From: Setoptus koraiensis
Lineage: Eukaryota; Arthropoda
DNA: 64,000 nt
Direction of reading: 5' to 3'
Assembly: GCA_048013815.1 (NCBI GenBank)
Contig: CM106586.1
Location: 9,362,001-9,426,000, forward strand
Within the stretch, counting starts at the first letter, position 1. Every line of letters starts with the position of its first letter. The translations under genes were made by a program, and so were the position numbers. Below, piece after piece: positions 25,774 to 37,800 of the stretch. Below the pieces are notes generated by a model that saw only the letters and a list, made by a program, of their open reading frames with translations, was not told the origin of the DNA and made no database searches.

Positions 25774-27036
25774 CACCAGCAACAACAACAACAACACACA
25801 CTGATGCAACAGCGCCGTTGCCGTGTGCTAGCCGCGTATGCAAATCGATGAGAAACAGCCACAGTGCACAGGTAATAACGGACAGTCAACAGGTATTAAC
25901 TGGCCGACCATTGCGACAGGTGCAAGCGAGAGTGACGCTCGGACCAAACAGTTTGGCGCCCAGAAACGACGTCTATTCAATTAGCGGCCTCGCTTTCGGG
26001 TCGGCGTTCGGTTCGGCGCTCGGTTCGGCGCTCGGTTCGGCGTTCGGTTGGCCAGCTCGGCCGGTTCGGCTAACTGGGCACGAACACGAACCACGACACG
26101 ACAGCGCCAACAACAACGACGACGACGACAATAATGACTGACAACAACATGACATTAGATAGCATCTAATTGCGCCAAGCCAATCAATCGTTTGTTGTCA
26201 TTTGCATACCTGAGCCGGCTTCCACTGCAACCCTATCGCTGCACGCGAGCGCCGTTGCAATATACTACAAACATACAACAAATACTACAAACGCTACAAA
26301 TAATATTACGAATACAGCTAATACGGCAAATACAAATAATGCTACAAATAATGTAAAGTGCACTTGTATACAAAATTGTTGTTGCGTCATGCGTTCGGGC
26401 GGCCGGCCGGCAAGCGCATGCCGCGGCCGCGGCCGCGGCCGCTAGACCGACTGTGTAACGGGCTAAACGGGACATAAACGGGACATAAACACATGCGTTT
26501 ATTGCGCGAATCGCCGGCCAGTTGAGCGGCCCGGCGATGTGGCCATTAATCTGGCGGATTTCGCTGACAAACTGGCAGCATTAATGGCGGCCACTTTGTT
26601 CTGATTTGGCCGGTTTAATTACCGCCATTAGGGCGCCATTGAGTTTTTTCGAGTGAGCTCATCATTCAAGCAGTTTATTTCAATGAGTGTATCCATCGAC
26701 CAATCCGATTTGGATCGGTCTGCACTGCAGCGCTCTGCAACGTCGGCCGGCCCGATGATGACCGGACGGCCGCGCTGACCGGCAGCCGACGGAGGCTCGC
26801 CGGTTCATTATTACCTATTATTGCAGCCCATTGCTGTTGTTGCGCAATAAAGCGCCCATCGTCGACAGCGATACAGCGGCGGCGGTCAGCGGTCGGTGGT
26901 CAGCGGCCACGATGATGCTGCCACCGTGCGTCCAATTGTATGCAAATTGATAGTGGAAATAACGAAATTACGGCCAATTGTTGGTCGGCCGGCTAGGCAC
27001 ACACACACACACAAGCGACCAGTTATCGCCGATAAC

Positions 27037-27135
27037 TATATTGGCTAGATTGGCTAGATTGGCTAGACTGGCCGGACTGGCCGGACTGGCCGGACTGGCC
27101 GGACTGGCCGGATTGGCCGGATTGGCCGGACTGGC
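27037..27135. repeat. 9-bp minisatellite (ggccggact)
   Basis: About ten copies of ggctagatt/ggccggact/ggccggatt in clean register. Confidence 0.85.
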
Positions 27136-28685
27136 AAGTGATCAACTGACAACGAGCGCCTAATGAGGAAGCTGCGAGCACATGAGTGAGCACAGTTAGT
27201 TGGCAGTCACAGCGGATCGCATCACGTAAGCGTTGCGTTACGTAAGCTGCAAACGGATGAGATAAGAGCGAGCAATTTTCGTATGGTCAGCCTCGTATCA
27301 GTGGCTGTATCAGTGGCTGTATCAGTGGCTGTATCAATAATTGTGTGTGTGTGTGTGTGTGTGTGTGCATTTATAAATAGTGTGAGCGCCAGTTTGTGAA
27401 TGAAAATAATCGACTCACCAGCTGATTAATTAGCTCAATTATTCATCGATAATGATTGATGTGAGTAACTTGTTAAACGCCGTTAAACACTTGCACTAAA
27501 TATAGACCGGGCCAGATATTTGCGCCAGATCAGTCAGCGTATCACACGATGTCGTGCTCGACTGCCGGCCACTGGCCACCCAACACTGTCCATAGACTGG
27601 CCACTGGCTCGGCGTGAATGTGAATAGTTTAAAGTATCAACTTGATACCATCAAGTGAATACAAACACACCGGAGATACAGTACACACACACTCTGTCTA
27701 GTGCCACAATGTGTGCAGATAACATCGACAAATCGGATATTCGCCGACCGGATCACGTTGGCCAGCCAACTGAACGGCGGGCCAAACCTGCTCGCCTGGC
27801 TCGCCAGCAGCTCACCGGCTCGCTGGCGCCACCGGCAACCTGTTGTCCGGGGTGTTGTTGCTGTTGCTACTGTTACGCAACGGCGCATAATAGCGACAGT
27901 TGCAGCAACGGCAACAGCAACAGTTTGCCAGCGACACTGATTTGAAAGTAAAATAAACACAACAACCCGCCTAGCCACTGGCTACACCCGCCGACAGGTG
28001 CCTCCGTATTGCGCTGTTGGCCAAAGAAAGTGACCATGCCTCACCTGTCGACGCGTCCCGTGTGTTTGTGTGAGTGGTCAGTTCGACTTGGATCGGGCTC
28101 GCTGCATCAGCGCAGTGCCGACGCGACGGCATGCAAACGACGGTAAGCGAGAGGCAATAAATGTAACGGTAAATCTACATGATGTGCGCAGACGGCAGCG
28201 GCATCCGTGTTGCCGGCGAGCTCGCCGACGTCGGGCCGGCCCGCAACAGCGCCGACATCGGGCAACATTGTTGCCTCTATGGCTCCCATTCGATTGATGA
28301 TGATTTAGCTGGAATTTTTAACGTCGAGCGTTATAAATAACCGCTCAACAGCGTCGATATGCGCGCTGTGTTTGCTTTTTATTGTGCCTATGCAAATTGC
28401 GGCCAGCTCTCTCACAATTGCTCTCACAATGGGCCCGTTGCTCGACTATCGCTGTTAGCGATGCTGCCATTGCTGCATCGGCAAAAGGTTGTTGCAAGCA
28501 GAAACAACAACAACAACACTCTGGCCTGGTGATCGATGCTTGTTAGTGGCCATCACATCACCATCACATCACCATTACATCGCCGGGGCATCGCCATTGC
28601 GTAAGCTCGCTCATCGGGCTGACTGATCTCTTCCTCTATAGATCAGCTGAATTGATTATATCGCTTGATTGGCCGTGTTGTTGCT

Positions 28686-28785
28686 GCCGCTTGGTCGCTC
28701 GCTCGCCTGGTCAGTCGCTCGCTCGCTTGGTCAGTTGGTCGCTCGCCTGGTCAGTCGCTCGCTCGCTTGGTCAATTGGTCGCTGG
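28686..28785. repeat. cgctcgcttggtcag array
   Basis: Higher-order array of 12-15 base units with ggtcagttggtcgctcgcct periodicity. Confidence 0.8.
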
Positions 28786-29415
28786 CTCGCTCAGAGTGGC
28801 CAAGTTGGCCGGACAGTGAGTGTGGGTGCTGATAAATTGATCGTCGAGAGGCGCACTGTCCAAATGTAAACACACAAACAATGAAAGATAATTGAAAAGG
28901 GGGCCTCAATCAAAATTGTGCCATGTTATTGCAGGCACACGAGCGACTATTGCAAATGACTGGCAGGCCGGCCGGCCCTGTTATTGGCTGCCGTTGGCGC
29001 AGTTAATTAAAGGGCCGTGTTTAATTAACTCCATTCTCGTTTGGCTCAATGGCTTGATTGGATGAAACGCTCGGCCAGTTGTGCGCTGTGCAATATTGTT
29101 AATTATTGTTTGTGCATGCTCTTGGCTCTCAAATTGAGAGTCTCAATAGGAGACTCAAAATTCAAAAACAATCGCCATCCACAATGAGCCTGCTCGCTAT
29201 CGCCATGCACGGTCTATGGACAGTCTATGGATAGGCTTCGGATGGTCGCTTGGCTCGAGCTTGTAATCAATCTTGTGCATGGCCAGTGGTCAGTGTTGTT
29301 TGCTGACCAGGCCAAGCGATAAACGAAATGCAAACGATCAGTGCACATCCCACGCCGCAACATGACACTTGTTGATCTCGCTGTTGCTGTTGATGCATTT
29401 TTGTAGAATTTTCGC

Positions 29416-29520
29416 CATAGACTCTTGGCAAACTTTTCACAAACTTTTCACAAACTTTCCGCGAGCTTTTCGCAAATTCTTCGCAGATTTTTCACAAATT
29501 CTTGGCAGACTTTTCGCAAA
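29416..29520. repeat. acttttcgcaa array
   Basis: About nine units of 10-13 bases of type aacttttcac/ttcttcgcag. Confidence 0.75.
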
Positions 29521-29659
29521 CTTCTATTCGTTTCGATTGGTGCAGGCTGCTAAATTAGTCTGCCTTGCGACACTCTGCCGCTCTGTCTGATCAACCGAGT
29601 TATCATTAAACAACCAGACAGAGCGCACGAGTCAACAATGGCACCGTTATTGCACTCAC

Positions 29660-29765
29660 CTGAGGCCGGCAACGAGTCCAATTGGAGGGCTTCGGCTTCG
29701 CTCATAGTTGAACCATTACGTAACAATAACACGACGATAAATAATAACAATGACGAGGAATACAT
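29660..29765 (-). CDS. Possible signal-peptide exon
   Basis: On the minus strand an ATG in an AAAATG context at 29765 opens MYSSSLLLFIVVLLLRNGST followed by an acidic stretch (MSEAEALQLDSLPASG). It ends at a consensus donor, CAG|GTGAGT, after 29660. The first 15-17 residues look like a signal peptide or membrane segment. The frame stays open upstream into an Asn-rich stretch encoded by GTT repeats, so the start is uncertain. No downstream exon was identified, and donor-like CAGGTGAG sequences are very common in this window, so chance is a serious alternative. Confidence 0.3.
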
Positions 29766-30719
29766 TTTTATCAAGCTCTTGTTGTTGTTGTTGTTGTTGT
29801 TTCTACTGGAACATGCTGAAGTTGCAGCTTCGTGACGAGCTGGCGCCTTGGCGACTTTTCTAGCGCTTCTATCGCTTCTATCGCTTGTAGTGGAAATGTT
29901 GTAGTAATTGTGTTGCTGCTGGCCAATCGTTACATTTTTGGCTGACTTGTTGCTGTTGTTGTTGTTTAATGGTAACTTTGTTGTTCGTTGCAAAACAGTT
30001 GCGGTATCAGTAGTGCATGGCGACGACATTGAATGATATCGGCAACGACGGTCATTATTGTGACACCAATCGTTGTTGCTGTCTTGATAATGGTGCCCGC
30101 GATGAAAATACGGATGATATTTTTTCTTCTTCTGATCTATGTAAGCCATGGCTGCTCCCGATCAGAGTGTCCGACGCTAGTCAGTTAGGTTGCTATTCTT
30201 CTTCTTCTTCTTCTTCTTGTCAGCTTCTTCTTTTGCTTCTTATTTGAAAACTTTAAACTAGCTTCTCTTGGAACATTTCTTCAACGGCCACTTTTCTTCG
30301 ATGCTGCTGTTGCTGCTGCGTGTGGCGGTGTTGTCACTAATTATGATGCAAACTGTTGGCGACACATACACACATTGTTAATTAATTTAATAGTTCATTA
30401 ACAATTGTTTGGAATGTTGATTGGCGATGTTGTGTGCGTGTGTGTGTATGACATCATCCGGCGACGATGCTCTCTCTTCTTGCAACCAACTCAAACTGTC
30501 CTGTCGTCTCAAACTAACTTGTCTCGGCGCGTCGCCAGCGCACGGTCTAACCAGAGCAGTTTCCTTTTTGCCCAATTGAGCATGCGCAACATCGCAACTA
30601 CAACAACAGCAACAACAACGACAGGTACATAACGGCATTCGGGGGGAAAAGAACGAACAACAGCACAAGCTAACCACTGGCAACCGTTACAATTGACTGC
30701 CCCCGTTGCTTGCTCTCAC

Positions 30720-30833
30720 CTGTGCGAATGATGCGCGAATCGAGGCGCCACCTGTGGGCTTGCCAAGACAGCCAAGCGATAATACGGCCAGTGATGATGA
30801 AGGCGTCAACTCATTTGCAGCGGCCATTTGCAT
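30720..30833 (-). CDS. Possible short coding exon
   Basis: Minus-strand reading from ATG at 30833 gives 38 codons (starting MQMAAANELTPSSSLAVLSL) and ends exactly at a CAG|GTGAGA donor-like site. The composition is ordinary rather than repeat-like. No homology is recognised and no partner exon was found. Confidence 0.18.
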
Positions 30834-31588
30834 TATGCCGACAACACATCACAATCACTGTATCAGCAACAACAACAACAACAACAACCTGTTGCTGGCC
30901 AGCGAGGAGGAGAAAAAACAAAAAGAGACAAGAAAGAAAGAAGAACAAGAATTATTGCCATTATTGGACAGTGTGCAAGATGATTTGGTGTGTCTGGCGA
31001 CACCCATACTGACATCGATGTCACCGATGTCATTAGTTTCGTGTTTATAATGTTTGTCTTGTTGTTACAACACAAACATTTTTTACTCTCTTGGCCAGCC
31101 TATTTCAAATAGGCTATTTGTGTGTGAGTGTGATGAAACTCCCAAAGTCCACTAATACTAAACACTTATTACACTACTTTGTTTGTTGTCCAGCCAATAC
31201 AACTGACTGGCCAGCACAACAAACAAAAGATACGCTGCCACTGAGACGAACAACAGTTGCATCATTAGCCTAATGATATGTGCAATATTGCTGTTTATCT
31301 ATCATCAATATAGCTAGGCGTTTGAATTTGAATATTTGGCAACTTCAGTTAGGCCGTGGGGAAAGGGCGAGAAGAATACAGACAGTAAAGGTGGTGTTTG
31401 CCATTGCAATTAGGCTGCTGTCAGGGAGCGCGAGCGTTTTCCCTACTGCTCAGGTGCAAAATCGTCAATTTGTCTATAAAGCAGCAGCGGCAGCAAAGCT
31501 TCAAAAGCGTTCTCAGGCCCTCACTCTGTGACGTGAGGGAAGCGTCGAAAAGAAAACATCTAGACCGTATCTAATTGGATGGGATGGA

Positions 31589-31746
31589 CTAGATAACCCG
31601 CTCAAGCAAATCGCGTAAGGTCAGACGACCGAAAGCCACACCGAATGCCTTGGAAAGTTGTCGTCAGCCCGACATCAGTGTGCCCTTGAAACTGTCCTCA
31701 CCGACCAATACTTGTCGATACTTGTAATCGTTACACATAAGCATAA
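31589..31746 (-). other. Coding-like fragment with one in-frame TGA
   Basis: Lies downstream of the U2AF stop on the same strand. One minus frame reads VLVGEDSFKGTLMSG, a TGA, then RQLSKAFGVAFGRLTLRDLL and a TAG at 31589-31591. Balanced amino-acid use makes it look like protein, but I recognise no family. It could be part of the U2AF 3' UTR, a decayed gene piece, or chance. Confidence 0.2.
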
Positions 31747-31860
31747 TTGTAAATATTTGTAACAGGTAACAGCGATATATTTTGTTGCGACTCAGGTGAA
31801 GCTGTTACCTGTCTGCATGTGTTATTGAGAATAGTCAGGTTTGTATTCTCTGGCAATAGT

Positions 31861-31861
<1 letters not shown>

Positions 31862-31892
<31 letters not shown>
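31862..31892. repeat. (TG)n microsatellite
   Basis: Uninterrupted GT/TG run of about 15 units in the probable U2AF 3' flank. Confidence 0.9.
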
Positions 31893-31895
<3 letters not shown>

Positions 31896-31983
31896 TTTAT
31901 TTATTTGTAGACACGGCGGGCTTACAAGCGCGCCCCCATCAGCATTTTGTAGGATGGAAATTCCTCGTTTGACAACCAATTCA

Positions 31984-33876
<1,893 letters not shown>

Positions 33877-34201
33877 TTACGTGCAGTGTTGCAGTGATAA
33901 TCAATAGCAGTGTTGTTATTATGATAGCAGTAGTAATATAACTATTCAAGAGTATTCTAGTGATTGCTAATTAGCAATGATGATAAATGTGTACTAATAA
34001 TAATAATAAATATCAGCTCAGGTAGTAATAGGTAACAATGAGGCATAGTTGTGCATTATACATGTAATAACAATTATACGATGCTGGCAATCATCTGATA
34101 CAATAATAACGGTAACTTGATTTACCTATTCAAACGTGCTAGACCTAGCCAATGTATACAACATTTTTAATGGGTAAATCTGTCGTTATCTCTCCCATTC
34201 G

Positions 34202-34359
34202 CTATTCCATACAACTGTGCACGCTTCTCTTGAGAATCACAACTAGAGCCTCGCCGATAGACGGCGCTCGTGGTACTTTTTTTATTTCACATATCACTGC
34301 CTCGGTTAGCAATTTTCCAAATGGATCATTCATCAGCTCCATGCACAATATCAGTACGT
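34202..34359 (-). CDS. Possible orphan terminal exon
   Basis: After an acceptor-like ttattag at 34360-34366 (minus strand), a frame of 51 codons runs to TAG, reading MNDPFGKLLTEAVICEIKKV then PRAPSIGEALVVILKRSVHS. The mix of residues looks like real protein. I do not recognise the family, and no upstream exon is apparent between here and the tRNA gene. It may be a remnant or chance. Confidence 0.25.
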
Positions 34360-34519
34360 CTAATAAAGAAAAAACTCTTTTTACAGTACGCTATTAATTA
34401 CAATTCGACGGAAACAATTTAACAGTCGTGACAACTTTTTTAAGTTAGCCAAATGAACATTTAATTACAAAATACTCTACGTCATATTGTCGCATCTTTT
34501 CTTTTCGACAACAAAAGGC

Positions 34520-34524
34520 AAAAA
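34520..34524 (-). terminator. RNA polymerase III terminator of tRNA-Cys
   Basis: Five T residues on the minus strand, starting four bases past the tRNA 3' end, fit a pol III stop. Confidence 0.7.
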
Positions 34525-34528
34525 GTAA

Positions 34529-34599
34529 GGACCAAGGCGGGTTTGAACCACCGACCTCTCGATCTGCAGTCGAATGCTCTACCACTGAGCTATTGGTCC
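34529..34599 (-). tRNA. tRNA-Cys (anticodon GCA)
   Basis: The 71-nt cloverleaf folds without mismatch in the acceptor stem (GGACCAA with TTGGTCC). It has a four-pair D stem (GCTC/GAGC), an anticodon stem TTCGA/TCGAG around loop CTGCAGA giving anticodon GCA, a five-base variable loop, and a T arm GGTGG/CCGCC around TTCAAAC. The internal B box reads GGTTCAAAC. There is no intron, and CCA is not encoded, as expected for a nuclear gene. It sits between the U2AF and CHD1-like genes on the same strand. Confidence 0.95.
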
Positions 34600-34803
34600 G
34601 CTTCATGGAGGCATAAGAGACATAAATTGCTTTGTTCTTCATGCAACTACAACACGTTCTCAGCCGAAGCCAGTTATCAAGACTTGATCAAACTGTACAT
34701 CGTGCAGACCACATTCGAATACAACGGATATCTGTTTATTATTGTTTCCTCACAAATAAATCAAATGTAATTTTTATAATTGTTTCAGTAGCAGTGGTGG
34801 TAG

Positions 34804-37800
34804 TTAAGGCGATGCCTGAAACCTCCTTCTTCTAGGATGTGGGTAGGGGGGCTGTTGGTGATATTGGTTCTGCTGAGACTGGTGATGGTACAAATGTTGT
34901 TGCTGTTGTTGTTGCTGTGGCGTCTGGTGCTGAGACAAATGCGGATTGTGGTGGGGGTGCTGCAAATGAGGGTGCATGTGGGACGGACCGTGCGGATGCT
35001 GGTGCATCACATTATGCCCTTGTAAATGTGGAGTTTGATTTGGACCTAAATGTATAGAGGACGCGTGAGGATGTAAGTTGTTACCATTGGAAGCACTACC
35101 ACCACCACCTATTCCCATAGAGGGATGATGATATAAAGGTTGTGCATTAGATGCATGTGAGCGAGCGGACGATGAGATATGGTGATGATGGGGATGTTGT
35201 TGCATCTGCTGATGATGGTGCGGTTGTTGCTGGTGCATCATTGGCTGATGATTCATATAGATGTGAGAAGAGTTATGGTGTTGAAGGGGCCCATAATGAC
35301 TACTCGGGTGCTGTTGAGGTTGCTGCATTTGAGGTTGCGGCATTTGAGATTGTTGCTGATGCTGTTGAGCTGCTATTTGTTGTTGTTGCGGTTGATGGTT
35401 TAAGGATGATGAGGACGGCTGATGAGAAACGTCTCGATGTTGCTGCTGACTACCATCGGTTGGATTTGTTTTTCTGGATGATCTCCTCAATTCTTTCTTG
35501 TAGAACCTGTATAGTTTCTTTGGTTCATATTCAGTGAATTTAGCAACAAATGTCCATAGATAGTTACGCCATTCTTTCATCATTCTTTCGTCATTATGAT
35601 AATCCTGTAAACATTCGCCTATCCTTGCGCCAATCCTGGTCAAACAGCTACGAAATTCGCTTGATCTGTTGTCTATGCCTCTTGGTAAGTCACTAAGCTG
35701 GCCGATAATCTTCTTAGTGGGGCGCATCTTTTCTTTGCATTGTAGAAATATATCATCGCTCAGCTCACCTTGTATCACAGTTTTACTTGAACCACTTCTT
35801 CTATCACCATGTAATCTCTTTCTATCTGAAAGAGATAACTTGTTTTTATTTTCAAGTGACTTCTTAGTTTTATCTCGCCTATTCTCACTGATGAGAATGT
35901 CATTGGTTTTCTTATTTCGCCTTTTAGGCTCCTTTGTTGGATCTCTCGGCTTTCTAGGCTTTCTAACTCTAGAAGAATCTGATATGAGCTTCCCGTCTGG
36001 GCCAACTGTATTATTTTTGAGTATTCGAGCACCGGATTTCCTACGCTTTCTTACACCGGTATTCTCGTCATTAAGATCATCATCCATATCGCCGAGTTCG
36101 CCATCCGCAAATTTCCTTTTACGTCTCTTAAGTTGTTGTTGTGACTTTTTGGCTGCTTTCATAGCCAAGTATTCATTGATCGCTTGAGATTCATTCATGT
36201 TAAGAGGGCTAGAGAAACGTTTATTATTTCGTATGAGACGTCGAATCTCAGTCTCGGTATAACCTTGGATCAATTCTTTGACGACAGACTTGCTACCGGG
36301 AGGGCGACCTCTTCTCTTGGGCTTTCCATCATTCCCACCATCTGAATCATCACTGTGACCATCACCTTTGATCTTATTTGGATCGAATTCTTCGCCACTA
36401 TCTGAATTAGCACCGGATTGTTTTGCCGATCTCCTACTTCTAGGAGGAAGGTACATCTCCATTTGGGCTTGAATTTTTTCTTCTTCTTCGATTTTAGCTC
36501 TTATAGCATCTGGTATAATTGCATCCCAATCTTTTTCTATATTGTTACTGATGCCATTGTCTGTATTTCTCGGCAATAGAGTGCCATCAGCGGCAAATTT
36601 CGGTACAGAACTTTTAGTTGTAGGAGCTATGGTCGCAACTTCCTCCTCGTTGAAATTGAAACTAGCAATCTTGAAGGCAGATAGAAGCTCATTACCTACA
36701 GAAGGGGGACCCTCTTCCCGAGTTTCCGCTCTATTCAAAACTTCATCAATATCTAGATGAGGTTCTTCATCACCATCTTTGTCGCCCTCTTTGAATAATT
36801 CTTCTGCACCAAACTTCAATATTGCAGCTAGTTCCTCTTTACTTGATGGAGCGGATGCACCATTCCCAGAGCTGCTTCCTTTAGAAAGGACCGTTCTACC
36901 CGTAGTGTCCATTCTTTGGATCACAAGATGATCTAAGACCATTTTGCGTTTGGCCCTTTCAATAATATCCTCCTCAACACTTCCTTTTGTAACTAACCTG
37001 TAGATATTAACACGATTTTTTTGACCTATCCTATGGGCTCTAGCTTGCGCTTGCAAATCATTTTGTGGATTCCAATCAGAGTCAAATATAACTACAGTAT
37101 CGGCAGTTGCAAGATTAATACCTAATCCACCTGCTCTGGTTGAAAGAAGGAAACAGAAATCAGGAGAATCGCGGGCATTAAAATGATCCAACGCTTGACG
37201 TCTAATTTCACCGCGTAGGGATCCATCTAACCTTTGGAATGGAAATCTTCTGTAAGTCAAATAGTCGCTTAGAATATCCAGCATGCGTACCATCTGTGAA
37301 AAAATCAGTACACGATGTCCGGTTTCTTTTAGGCGGCATAGTAACTTATCTAATAATAATAATTTACCACTACCTCTGACGAGCCTCGGCAAAGGATCTA
37401 AATGGTTCAATTCATCTGTAGGCCTTATTAGTGAAGCGTGGTTGCAACATTTTTTAAGTTCCATCATAATGTTGACAAAACCAGACAAACTTCCTTTGAG
37501 ACCCTTAGACAAAGCCTTGTAATTCTTTGTCAGAATCCATTTGTAGTACTGTTTTTGCAAAGAGGTCATTTCAACTCTTAATAGCTGTTCTGTTTTAGAG
37601 GGTAGAGATTTTTCGACATCTTTCTTAACTCGGCGTAGTAGATAAGGCTCCAATTGTTTGTGAAGTTTTGAGTAACCTTTGTCCGCGGCATCGCGATGTT
37701 CATACTCAAAGTCATCCCAGGCTGGAAAATCTTGGGGCATGATAAAATGTAAAAGCGCCCATAATTCACGTAGAGAATTCTGCAATGGTGTTCCTGTAAC

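Larger units (their letters stand above)
1..29650. other. Repeat-saturated non-coding region, no gene supported
   Basis: Open frames here are short, or long only because tandem repeats and CAA/GTT/CTG microsatellites lack stops in several frames at once. None shows a recognisable domain, and their translations are low-complexity. The DNA is dominated by arrays of 9-24 bp units, trinucleotide runs, GGCCGGCC runs and palindromes; the clearest are listed separately. CpG dinucleotides are common, so there is no sign of methylation-driven CpG loss. It could be intergenic DNA or part of a very long intron, and small exons could be missed. Confidence 0.6.

Noticed and set aside
24911-25843. 310-codon minus-strand open frame with Asn/Gln runs
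   Set aside because: Built from GTT/CAA microsatellites and GC-rich arrays; no domain, and neighbouring frames are also open.
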